Positions 8,659-16,838 of a stretch of 64,000 bases of DNA are shown here, piece after piece. The translations under genes were made by a program, and so were the position numbers. Origin of the DNA: SG8-39 sp041558415 (lineage in GTDB: Bacteria; Pseudomonadota; Gammaproteobacteria; Burkholderiales; SG8-39); the NCBI GenBank assembly GCA_041558415.1, contig JBFFEY010000011.1:15152-79151 (forward strand), in the 5' to 3' direction. The notes beneath the pieces are model-generated. The model saw only the letters and a list, made by a program, of their open reading frames with translations, was not told where the DNA came from and searched no databases. Numbering within the stretch: the first letter of the stretch is position 1; every line of letters begins with the position of its first letter.

Positions 8659-11600
8659 AGCCGGACGCGGCAGCCACGCGCGCCGGGCCAGACGTACTGC
8701 CGCCGCGCGCCGCCTTCTATGCGCTGTTCACGGCCTCGGGCTTCGCCGGGCTCATCTACGAGTCCATCTGGACGCACTACCTCAAGCTGTTCCTCGGTCA
8801 CGCCGCCTACGCCCAATCACTCGTTCTCGCGGTGTTCATGGGCGGCATGGCGATCGGCGCGGCGCTCGCCGGGCGGCGTTCGACGCGTCTCGCCAATCCC
8901 CTGCTCGGCTACGCGCTGGTCGAGGCAATCGTCGGCGGCTTGGCCCTGGTCTTTCACGAACTGTTCGTCGCCACCACCGACTGGGCCTACGTCGCGCTCT
9001 TGCCGGCGCTGGGCGACGCATCGTTCGCGCTCGGCGCCAAGCTGCTCCTCGCCTGCGCGCTGATCCTGCCGCAGTCGATTCTGCTCGGTGCGACCTTCCC
9101 GCTGATGAGCGCCGGCCTGGTCCGCGCGCAGCCCGCGGCGCAGGGCGAATCGATCGCGATGCTGTACTTCGCCAACAGCCTCGGTGCCGCGGCGGGGGTG
9201 CTGACGAGCGGCTTCGTGCTGATTGCCTGGGTCGGGCTGCCCGGCACCTTGCGCAGTGCCGGCGTCATCAACCTGTGTCTCGCAGCGATCGTCTGGATGC
9301 TGGCGCGACCCGTGCACCACCGGCCGCTCGCGGCGCGCGCCGGCGGCGCGCGTGCGGCCCCGCTGCAGCTCGCCGTGGCGTTTTTCACCGGGCTGGCCTC
9401 CTTCGTCTACGAGATCAGCTGGATCCGCATGCTCGCCCTGGTGCTCGGCGCATCGACGCACTCCTTCGAGCTCATGCTGTCGACGTTCATCCTCGGCCTT
9501 GCCCTCGGCGGGCTCGCCGTGCGGCGCCGCGCCGACCGCCTGCCGCGCCCGGCGCGCGCGCTGGGCTGGATCCAGCTGACGATGGGCCTGCTGGCGCTCG
9601 CGACGCTGCCGCTCTACCACCTGACCTTCGACGTCATGGCGCGCCTGATGGACGCGCTGACGCGCAGCGAAACCGGCTACCTGCTGTTCAACCTCGCCGG
9701 GCAGGGATTATCGGCGTTCATCATGCTGCCGGTCACCTTCTGTGCCGGCATGACGCTGCCCTTGATCACCGTCGCGCTGCTGCGCGACGGTGCGGGCGAA
9801 GCGGCGATCGGCAGGGTGTACGCCGCCAACACACTGGGCGCGATTGCCGGCGTGCTGTTCGCGCTGCATATCGGCCTGCCGGGGCTCGGTCTGAAGGGCA
9901 CGCTGCTCGCCGGCGCGCTGGTCGACGTCCTGCTCGGTCTCGTCCTGCTGCGGCACACGGCGCTCGGGCCGCGTGTCCTCGCGGCCGCCGCCGCGGCGGG
10001 CGCGGCGCTGTTCCTGCCACTGGCGCTCGCTTTCGAGCTCGACGCCAACAAGATGACCGCCGGCGTGTTCCGCCACGGCGACCTCGAATCCTCGCGCGAC
10101 GCCGAGATCCTGTTTGCCGCCGACGGCAAGACCGCCACGGTGCACCTGGTGGCTTACCCCGGCGCGGTGAGCCTGCGTACCAACGGCAAGTCCGACGGCT
10201 CGATCGCGAATCCCGATCGCCCGCGCGGCACCGACGAGATCACGATGGTGCTGACCGCAGCATTGCCGCTCGCGCTCAAGCCCAACGCGCGCCAGGCGGC
10301 GGTGATCGGCATCGGCACCGGCCTCACCAGCCACACGCTGCTGCAGGACCTCGACCTGGAGCGCGTCGATACGATCGAGATCGAGTCCAAGATGGCCGAA
10401 GCGGCGCGCGGTTTCCTGCCGCGCAATGCCGCGACCTTCGCCGACGGTCGCGGCCACATCATGATCGACGACGCCAAGACCTTCTTCTCGACGCATGGCC
10501 GCCGCTACGACATCGTCGTGTCCGAGCCCTCGAACCCCTGGGTGAGCGGCGTCTCGAGCCTGTTCACGCGCGAGTTCTACGCGCGCATTCGCGCGCACCT
10601 CAATCGCGGCGGGCTGCTGGTGCAGTGGTTCCAGCTCTACGAGATCGACCCCTCGATGCTGGCGACCGTGATGGTCGCGCTCGGCGAAGCATTTCCGCAT
10701 TACGCGATCTACGCCCCCAGCGATCACGACGTGCTCATCATGGCGAGCGACGCGCCGGTATCGCGCGCGCCGCAGGCAGGCATCTTCGAGCAGCCGGGCA
10801 TCGCAAAGGAGCTGTGGACCGTCGACGTGCTCAGCATCGGCGACCTCGATGCGCGCTATCTCGGCGACCGCGCCACACTCGAGCCGCTGTTCGCCAGCTA
10901 CGCGATGCCGGCCAATTCGGACTATGCGCCGATTCTCGATCTCAATGCGGCCAAGCAGCGCTTCATGGACCGCAGCGCGACCGGGGTCGTCGGCCTGCTC
11001 AACCAGGGCGTGCCGATCCTCGAACTGCTCGAGCCCGGCCGCAGCGCGCGCCCGATCAATCCGCTCTACAAGGGCGCGCACGCCTTCACGCGCATCGAGA
11101 ACGCGCGGCGCGCGCGCTACGCGCTCGACTTCCTTCTCGGCACGGTACCGCCTGCACCCGAGAACATTGCCACCGACCTGCAGAAAGACCTCGAGATCGT
11201 CCAGCTGCGGCTGCTCGGCTGCCAGTCGCCGCGCAGCCTGGATGTCTGGCTGCACGCGCTGCTGCGCGTGGCAGGGGCCATCAATCCTTACGTCGCTGCA
11301 GACGAAGCCGCCGCGCTATGGTCGAAGGTGCTGGCCGCGCCCTGCGTCGCAACCCTGCACGCATTCCAGCGCAAGTGGATTGCGCTGTTCGCGGCGGTCG
11401 GCGCGCGCGACGCGGCGCGCATGGCCGAGCTCGGCGAGGACCTGCTGAGCACGCAGCCCACGCTGAGCAGCGACGCGCGCGAGTACCTGCTGCTGGCGAC
11501 CATGGGCGGGGCCCTGGTGCGCGGTGAAGCCCGGCGCGCCGCCGCGCTGTGGGACCGCTATGCGCCCGGGCTGCTGCGCGCGCGCGCGCCGGGGCTGCGC

Positions 11601-11660
11601 CTGCTGCGCTGCCACGCCGCGGCGACGCGCGCGGAATGCATCGAGGCGCTCGGCGGCTAG
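8655..11660 (+). CDS. Fused multi-spanning membrane protein with spermidine-synthase-like domain
   Basis: A 1001-residue protein. Residues about 20-460 are hydrophobic with roughly a dozen helices, opening with FYALFTASGFAGLIYESIW. A Rossmann methyltransferase-fold domain follows: GIGTGLTSHTLL near 552-563 and VSEPSNPWVSGVSSLFTREFY from about 621. The last 250 residues are helical and unassigned. This matches the MFS/spermidine-synthase fusion family. In it, canonical polyamine synthase activity is unproven and the membrane half may transport or anchor. It overlaps the upstream SDR by 4 nt. Its TAG stop interleaves with the TetR stop from the other strand in a shared CTAG. Confidence 0.85.
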   Translation: MKPDAAATRAGPDVLPPRAAFYALFTASGFAGLIYESIWTHYLKLFLGHAAYAQSLVLAVFMGGMAIGAALAGRRSTRLANPLLGYALVEAIVGGLALVFHELFVATTDWAYVALLPALGDASFALGAKLLLACALILPQSILLGATFPLMSAGLVRAQPAAQGESIAMLYFANSLGAAAGVLTSGFVLIAWVGLPGTLRSAGVINLCLAAIVWMLARPVHHRPLAARAGGARAAPLQLAVAFFTGLASFVYEISWIRMLALVLGASTHSFELMLSTFILGLALGGLAVRRRADRLPRPARALGWIQLTMGLLALATLPLYHLTFDVMARLMDALTRSETGYLLFNLAGQGLSAFIMLPVTFCAGMTLPLITVALLRDGAGEAAIGRVYAANTLGAIAGVLFALHIGLPGLGLKGTLLAGALVDVLLGLVLLRHTALGPRVLAAAAAAGAALFLPLALAFELDANKMTAGVFRHGDLESSRDAEILFAADGKTATVHLVAYPGAVSLRTNGKSDGSIANPDRPRGTDEITMVLTAALPLALKPNARQAAVIGIGTGLTSHTLLQDLDLERVDTIEIESKMAEAARGFLPRNAATFADGRGHIMIDDAKTFFSTHGRRYDIVVSEPSNPWVSGVSSLFTREFYARIRAHLNRGGLLVQWFQLYEIDPSMLATVMVALGEAFPHYAIYAPSDHDVLIMASDAPVSRAPQAGIFEQPGIAKELWTVDVLSIGDLDARYLGDRATLEPLFASYAMPANSDYAPILDLNAAKQRFMDRSATGVVGLLNQGVPILELLEPGRSARPINPLYKGAHAFTRIENARRARYALDFLLGTVPPAPENIATDLQKDLEIVQLRLLGCQSPRSLDVWLHALLRVAGAINPYVAADEAAALWSKVLAAPCVATLHAFQRKWIALFAAVGARDAARMAELGEDLLSTQPTLSSDAREYLLLATMGGALVRGEARRAAALWDRYAPGLLRARAPGLRLLRCHAAATRAECIEALGG

Positions 11661-12250
11661 CGGGCGCGCGCCAGGCGCACGGCGCCGAGCACCTCGCGCA
11701 CGAACGCCGCGACCGCCGCCTCGCCGCGCGGCAGCTGGGAGAAGTGGCCGTCGAGCAGCAGCTGCGCGAGACCATGGGTCAGCGACCAGGCTGCGGCGGC
11801 GGCGATCGGCGCCCCGCTCGCCCCGGTCACGGCCTCGAAGGCGCGCAGCAGTCCGGCATAGGTCTGCGCGGCCGCCGCGCGCAGCGCGGGATAGGCGTCA
11901 AGCGGCAGCAGACCGCCGAACATCAGCCGGAAGCGCGCCGGGTTGCGGAGGGCGAACTGCACGTAGGCCTCGCCGCGCGCACGCGGCCCGCCCGCGGCGG
12001 CGGCAAGCGCCTCGTCGAGCCGCGCAAAACCCTGGGCCGCGAGCGCCGCGAGCAGCGCGTCGCGGTCGGCGAAATGGCGATAGGGGGCGTTGTGCGACAC
12101 CCCCGCGCGGCGCGCGGCTTCCCGCAGGCTCAGATCGGCACCCCCCCGTTCCTCGAGCAGTTCGCCTGCAGCCTGCAGGATCGCCGCACGCAGTTCCCCA
12201 TGGTGGTAAGAGCCCCGGCTGTCGCGTTTCCTGCGAAATGATGTTGACAT
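11657..12250 (-). CDS. TetR/AcrR-family transcriptional regulator
   Basis: A 197-residue TetR protein. The HTH is in residues about 15-60 (RAAILQAAGELLEERG ... SLREAARRAGVSHNAPYRHFADRDALLAAL), followed by a helical ligand domain with a TetR_C-type ending (AAWSLTHGLAQLLLDGHF). ATG 12250 (MSTSFRRKR) is chosen; a further in-frame start at 12259 would sit inside an operator-like palindrome. Two 19-bp inverted repeats overlap and precede the start, so autorepression is likely. No divergent target gene exists, since der on the other side runs in the same direction. Other targets must be elsewhere. Confidence 0.9.
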   Translation of the reverse strand: MSTSFRRKRDSRGSYHHGELRAAILQAAGELLEERGGADLSLREAARRAGVSHNAPYRHFADRDALLAALAAQGFARLDEALAAAAGGPRARGEAYVQFALRNPARFRLMFGGLLPLDAYPALRAAAAQTYAGLLRAFEAVTGASGAPIAAAAAWSLTHGLAQLLLDGHFSQLPRGEAAVAAFVREVLGAVRLARAR

Positions 12251-12290
12251 CAGCAACATTATTCCTGATAAATGTTGTCATTGACAACAT
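12241..12290. promoter_or_regulatory. Twin 19-bp palindromic operators and promoter of the TetR gene
   Basis: 12272-12290 is a perfect inverted repeat, ATGTTGTCA-T-TGACAACAT. 12241-12259 has the same outer arms, ATGTTG-7 nt-CAACAT. Their starts are 31 bp apart, close to three helical turns. On the minus strand, TTGTCA inside the outer repeat and AATAAT about 18 nt downstream form a plausible -35/-10 pair, so a repressor bound here would cover its own promoter and start codon. Seen directly; the binding itself is inferred. Confidence 0.75.
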
Positions 12291-12333
12291 AGCTGCCTGC
12301 AACCGCCACGTCAACCGCGCGCGACCGGGGAAA

Positions 12334-13677
12334 CTAGCGGCGCGACGCCCGCGGGGCGTAAGGGTTGCGGCCGCTGCGCATTTCGATTCTGAGCGGCGTG
12401 CCGACCAGCGCGAAGGCCTTGCGAAACCAGCCCTCGAGATAGCGCCGGTAGCTGTCGGGCACCCGGTCGAGCGCGCTGCCGTGCACGATCACGCGTGGCG
12501 GATTCATGCCGCCCTGGTGCGCGTAACGCAGCTTCGGCCGGATCGGCCCGCGTCGCGGCGGTGCCTGGCGCTCGACGGCGGCGAACAGCGCACGGGTCAG
12601 TTTCGGCGTCGACAGCTTGGCCATCGCCGCCGCATACGCCGCATCGACTGAACGCATGAGCGCTCCAAGGCCGCGTCCGTGCTTCGCCGAAATCATGTGC
12701 ACCTCGGCAAAATCGAGAAAACCGAGCTTCCAGCGCAGTTCGTCGTGCACCCGGCCGCGGCTCTCTTCGTCCGCGGCGTCCCATTTGTTGACGCCGACCA
12801 CCAGCGCGCGACCGCGCTCGAGCAGGTAGCCGGCCACATGCGCGTCCTGCTCGTTGATGCCCTCGACTGCGTCGAGCAGCAGGATGGCGACGTTGGCGGC
12901 CTCAATCGCCTGCAGCGTCCTGACCAGCGAAAAGCGCTCCACGGCCTCGCCCTGCCGCCCACGTCGGCGCATGCCCGCGGTGTCGATCAGCGTGTACCGG
13001 CGCCCGTCGCGCTCGAACGGCACTTCGATGGCGTCACGCGTCGTGCCCGGTGCATCCAGCGCGATGACGCGCGCCTCGCCGACGAGCGCATTGACGAGCG
13101 TCGACTTGCCGACGTTGGGCCGCCCGACCACGGCGACGCGCGGCTGCCGTTCCGCCGTCTCCTCGGGCTCGATTTCCGCCACCGGCGCGAGCGGCACGAG
13201 CGCCGCCTCAAGCAGCGCCGAGATGCCCTCGCCGTGCGCCGCCGAGATCGCCACCGGTGCGCCGAGACCGAGTGCGTGAAACTCGGCTGCCGCGATGTCC
13301 GGAGCCAGTCCCTCGGCCTTGTTCGCTGCGACGACCACCGCGCGCGCGCTGCGCCGCAGCTGCTCGCCGATCTCGCGGTCAACGGCCGTCAGCCCGGCGC
13401 GCGCATCGACCAGCAATACGACGGCGTCAGCTTCGGCGATTGCCTGCTCGACCTGGCGCGCGGTCTCGCGTGCGATGCCCGCCTGTGCGCTCGGCTCGAG
13501 GCCACCGGTGTCGATGACGATGAAGCCGCGTTCGCCGACGCGGCCTTCGCCGTAGTGGCGGTCGCGCGTCACCCCCGGCACGTCGACGACGATGGCGTCG
13601 CGCGAGCGCGTGAGGCGGTTGAAGAGGGTCGATTTGCCGACGTTGGGCCGACCGACGAGTGCGATGACGGGCTTCAT
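12334..13677 (-). CDS. der: Ribosome biogenesis GTPase Der (EngA)
   Basis: A 447-residue double GTPase required for 50S maturation. Both P-loops read GRPNVGKST: the first at about residues 9-17, the second in the middle (VAVVGRPNVGKSTLVNAL). Both are followed by DTAG-type G3 motifs and NKxD-type G4 motifs (NKAE and NKWD), and the KH-like C-terminal domain ends the protein. MKPVIALVGRPN is the conserved start, so the longer upstream open frame is ignored. It sits after bamB as usual. In many betaproteobacteria der is followed by hfq and hflX; here that position is taken by a TetR gene. Confidence 0.97.
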   Translation of the reverse strand: MKPVIALVGRPNVGKSTLFNRLTRSRDAIVVDVPGVTRDRHYGEGRVGERGFIVIDTGGLEPSAQAGIARETARQVEQAIAEADAVVLLVDARAGLTAVDREIGEQLRRSARAVVVAANKAEGLAPDIAAAEFHALGLGAPVAISAAHGEGISALLEAALVPLAPVAEIEPEETAERQPRVAVVGRPNVGKSTLVNALVGEARVIALDAPGTTRDAIEVPFERDGRRYTLIDTAGMRRRGRQGEAVERFSLVRTLQAIEAANVAILLLDAVEGINEQDAHVAGYLLERGRALVVGVNKWDAADEESRGRVHDELRWKLGFLDFAEVHMISAKHGRGLGALMRSVDAAYAAAMAKLSTPKLTRALFAAVERQAPPRRGPIRPKLRYAHQGGMNPPRVIVHGSALDRVPDSYRRYLEGWFRKAFALVGTPLRIEMRSGRNPYAPRASRR

Positions 13678-13720
13678 GGAAATCGTCGCATGGCACGGCC
13701 CGCGACGCGCGACGCGGTCT

Positions 13721-14872
13721 TCAGAACGCGAGCGCGAACAGGCCGCCGTTGCGCGTCTGCACAAGGAAGCCGCTCGGCAGGCGAATCGGCGCGGCCCGCA
13801 CAGCGCCGCCGTCGGTCGCGATGCGCGCGATGAAGGCCCCCGAGTCGCGCGCGAGGAAGTGAACGTAGCCTTCGAGATCGCCGACCGCGATCGCCGACGC
13901 CGTCGGGTACGGCAGCGAGAGCTGGCGGTGGGCGAGCTTGTCCTGCTTCCAGACACTGCGGCCGGTGAAACGGTCGAGCGCGTGCACCGCGCCCTGATCG
14001 TCGCTCACGTAGGCATTGCGCTCATCGAGGCGAACGCCCGTGACCGAGGACAACTCGCGCGACCAGACGGGGTTGCCGCTGCGCATGTCGAAGCAGGTCA
14101 CGCGCCCCTGGTAAGCCGCGGCGCACACCTCTCGGCCGAGCACCGCCGGCTCGCCGACGACGTCGGTGACGCGCTCGAGCTCGGTTGCGCCGCGCGGCAG
14201 CGCCACGCTGCCTTCCCAGCGCCCGGCGCCGTTCGTCGTCGTGATACCGACCAGCTTGCCGCCAGAAAAGCCCGCCAGCGCGAGGCCGGGCACCAGCGTC
14301 ACGCCCGCCGGGGAGCGTACCAGCAACGACGAGGCGGCGCGTTGGTAGACCCAGCGCCGCTTGCCGTCCGCGACGCTGAAGGCGAACACCCGGTTGTCGA
14401 CGCTGCGCACGATCGCCAGCCCGTCGCCGACTGACGGTGCCGCGAGTACTTCGCTGGAGACCTGCGCCCGCCAAAGCGGCGCACCGTCCGCCGCGTTCAG
14501 CGCCCGCACCTCGCCCTCCTGCGTCGCAACCACCACCGTCGTGCCGTCGCTGCCGACCCCGGCCGAGAGCCGCGTGTCGAGCGAGACGCGCCAGCGTGTT
14601 GCGCCGGTCGTTGCATCGATACGCATGACGGTGCCGTCGTGCGCGGCCGCGTAAACGTCGTCGCCCACCAGCACTGGGCTGAAGACGAAGCGATCGCCAC
14701 TGCCGACACTGGTCGACCACAGCACGCGCACCGTCTGGCCGCCCGCGAGCGGCGGCAACGGCGCAGGCTTCGGCCCTTCGCTGCCGCCGAACCAGTCGAC
14801 CGGGTTGAGGCTGAAATTCGAGCACGCGCCCAGCAGGAGCACGAGCGGGAGCAGGATGGCGCGCTTCAGCAC
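13721..14872 (-). CDS. bamB: Outer membrane assembly lipoprotein BamB
   Basis: A 383-residue lipoprotein of the Bam complex. Starting at GTG 14872 (the gene has no ATG there), the protein opens LKRAILLPLVLLLGACSNFS, a signal peptide with the lipobox Cys. PQQ/WD-like beta-propeller repeats follow (GDRFVFSPVLVGDDVYAAAHDG, DGTTVVVATQEGEVRALNA, VRSVDNRVFAFSVADGKRRW). Length fits BamB. The start is 2 nt after the yfgM stop, and the gene sits in the standard hisS / yfgM / bamB / der order. The open frame continues upstream through yfgM but is not coding there. Confidence 0.95.
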   Translation of the reverse strand: MLKRAILLPLVLLLGACSNFSLNPVDWFGGSEGPKPAPLPPLAGGQTVRVLWSTSVGSGDRFVFSPVLVGDDVYAAAHDGTVMRIDATTGATRWRVSLDTRLSAGVGSDGTTVVVATQEGEVRALNAADGAPLWRAQVSSEVLAAPSVGDGLAIVRSVDNRVFAFSVADGKRRWVYQRAASSLLVRSPAGVTLVPGLALAGFSGGKLVGITTTNGAGRWEGSVALPRGATELERVTDVVGEPAVLGREVCAAAYQGRVTCFDMRSGNPVWSRELSSVTGVRLDERNAYVSDDQGAVHALDRFTGRSVWKQDKLAHRQLSLPYPTASAIAVGDLEGYVHFLARDSGAFIARIATDGGAVRAAPIRLPSGFLVQTRNGGLFALAF

Positions 14873-14874
14873 GT

Positions 14875-15507
14875 TCAGCCTCCGAGCGCCTCGAGCCGCA
14901 TGCGCACGCTCTGCACGAAAGCCTGGTCGTCTTTCGTCGCCTTCTCGAGCGCGCTGCGGTACGCCGCCGCCGCCTGCGCCGACTGCTGCTTGGCGACCAG
15001 GATGTCGCCCTTCAGCGCGGCGTATTGCGCAGCGAAGGATTCCGCCGGCGCCGTCTCGAGCTGGGCGAGCGCGGCATCGTAGGCCTTCTCGTCGAGCAGG
15101 ACCTGGGCGAGTCGCAGGCGCGCGATGTCGCGGAACTCGTCGGAGGGCGACCGCTCGATCACCCACTGCAGCTGCGCCTTGGCGCTTTTCAGGTCGCCGC
15201 GGTCGAAATAGAAGCGCGCCTGGGCAAGTGCGCCCATCGACGCCTGCAGGCGGTTGGGATAGCTTTCGACCAGCGTGCCGCCGCTGTCGCGTACGCCCTT
15301 GGCGTCGCCCGTCTCGACCGCCTTGAGCACGGCCTCGTACAGCGCACTCGCCTCGCTCGCCTGCCGCAGCTGGTACCAGCGCCAGCCCTGCCAGCCCGAG
15401 AAGGCGATCGCCGCGGCGACCACGACCAGAACCACGCTCCCGCCGTGGTCCTTCCACCAGCCCTTCAGGGTTGCCAGTTGTTCCTGCTCTTCGAGATCGT
15501 ATGCCAT
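14875..15507 (-). CDS. yfgM: YfgM-family tetratricopeptide membrane protein
   Basis: A 210-residue protein. After an acidic start (MAYDLEEQEQLATLKGWWKDHG) there is one membrane helix (about 19-39), then TPR-like helices facing the periplasm. YfgM is an ancillary factor of the Sec translocon that works with PpiD in periplasmic chaperoning. The single N-terminal anchor, length and place between hisS and bamB fit the family. It is 26 nt downstream of hisS. Confidence 0.92.
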   Translation of the reverse strand: MAYDLEEQEQLATLKGWWKDHGGSVVLVVVAAAIAFSGWQGWRWYQLRQASEASALYEAVLKAVETGDAKGVRDSGGTLVESYPNRLQASMGALAQARFYFDRGDLKSAKAQLQWVIERSPSDEFRDIARLRLAQVLLDEKAYDAALAQLETAPAESFAAQYAALKGDILVAKQQSAQAAAAYRSALEKATKDDQAFVQSVRMRLEALGG

Positions 15508-15533
15508 GCAAAATGCTCCGGTGTGCGTTGCCC

Positions 15534-16814
15534 TCAGGCGCGTGCCTGGGCGAGCGCCGCAGCGAAGGCATCGACGATGCCTTCACGCGGCAGGCGGATC
15601 TGCTGCGACTCGCGGCGCAGCGGCTTTAACGAAACCTGGTTGGCGCGCAGCTCGTCCTCGCCCACGATCAGCGCCGCCCACGCCTTGCTGGCGTCGGCTT
15701 TCTTCATCTGCGACTTGAAGCTGCCCTCGCCCGCGTGCTGCACGATGGCGAAACCGGCGCCGCGCAGCGCCTCGGCGATGAGCATCGCATAGGCGTAGGT
15801 GCCGGCGCCCTGCGCCACGAGGTAGGCGTCCGGCAGGCACTCCTGCGGCGTGCCCCCGGCGTCGCGCATCAGCGCGATCAGCCGCTCGCTGCCCATCGCA
15901 AAGCCCGTGGCAGGCGCCGCCTTGCCGCCAATCTGCGCGAACAGCCCGTCGTAGCGCCCGCCGCCGCAGACCGTGCCCTGCGCGCCGAGGCTGTCCGAGA
16001 TCCACTCGAACACGGTGAGGTTGTAGTAATCGAGTCCACGCACCAGTTTCGGATTGATCGTGTACGCCATAGCGGCGGCATCGAGCAGCGACCGCAGGCC
16101 TTCAAAGTGCGCCAGCGAAGCCTCGCCAAGGTAGTCCATCAGGCTCGGCGCCGTCGCCACCACTGCCTGCACCGCCGCATTCTTGGAATCGAGCACGCGC
16201 AGCGGATTGGTGTGCAGGCGCCGCCTGGCGTCGGCATCGAGCGCGTCCCTATGCGCTTCGAGATGGCGGATGAGATCGGCGCGGTAGCGCGCGCGTTCTT
16301 CCGGGGAGCCGATGGTATTGATCTCCAGGCGGACACCGTCCAGACCCAGATCGCGCCATAGCGCGGCGCACATGACGATCAGCTCAGCGTCGACATCCGG
16401 ACCGGGAAAGCCGAGCGCTTCGGCGCCGTACTGGTGAAACTGCCGGTAGCGGCCTTTCTGCGGCCGCTCGTGGCGGTACATCGCGCCGCTGTACCACAAA
16501 CGCTTCGGCCCGTCGTAGAGCAGGTTGTGCTCGATCGCGGCACGCACCAGGGATGCGGTCGCCTCCGGGCGCAGCGTCAGGTCTTCGCCGTTCAGCTCAT
16601 CGCGCCAGGAGTACATCTCCTTTTCGACGATGTCGGTGACTTCGCCGATCGCGCGCCGGAAAAGCTGGGTATGCTCGACGAGCGGCATGCGGATGTTGCG
16701 GTAGCCGTAGCGCGCGAGCCAGGCCTCGACCTTCGACTCGTAGGTCTGCCACCACGCCGCCTCATCGGGCAGCACGTCGTTCATGCCGCGTACGGCCTGG
16801 ATTTTGGTGCTCAT
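15534..16814 (-). CDS. hisS: Histidyl-tRNA synthetase
   Basis: A 426-residue class II aminoacyl-tRNA synthetase. The conserved start is STKIQAVRGMNDVLPDE. Motif 2 region TLRPEATASLVRAAIEHNL, the histidine-A signature VRGLDYYNLTVFEW and GGGRYDGL are all present, with the anticodon-binding domain in the last 100 residues (LPDAYLVAQG ... VGEDELRANQVSLK). Normal length. It is 24 nt downstream of ispG in the conserved cluster. Confidence 0.97.
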   Translation of the reverse strand: MSTKIQAVRGMNDVLPDEAAWWQTYESKVEAWLARYGYRNIRMPLVEHTQLFRRAIGEVTDIVEKEMYSWRDELNGEDLTLRPEATASLVRAAIEHNLLYDGPKRLWYSGAMYRHERPQKGRYRQFHQYGAEALGFPGPDVDAELIVMCAALWRDLGLDGVRLEINTIGSPEERARYRADLIRHLEAHRDALDADARRRLHTNPLRVLDSKNAAVQAVVATAPSLMDYLGEASLAHFEGLRSLLDAAAMAYTINPKLVRGLDYYNLTVFEWISDSLGAQGTVCGGGRYDGLFAQIGGKAAPATGFAMGSERLIALMRDAGGTPQECLPDAYLVAQGAGTYAYAMLIAEALRGAGFAIVQHAGEGSFKSQMKKADASKAWAALIVGEDELRANQVSLKPLRRESQQIRLPREGIVDAFAAALAQARA

Positions 16815-16838
16815 GGAACGTCCGGATCTCTGCGACGC

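Noticed and set aside
11657..11660. Interleaved convergent stops in CTAG (also at 29109-29112)
   Set aside because: TAG/CTA overlap occurs naturally when two genes converge tightly; there is no sign of special function.
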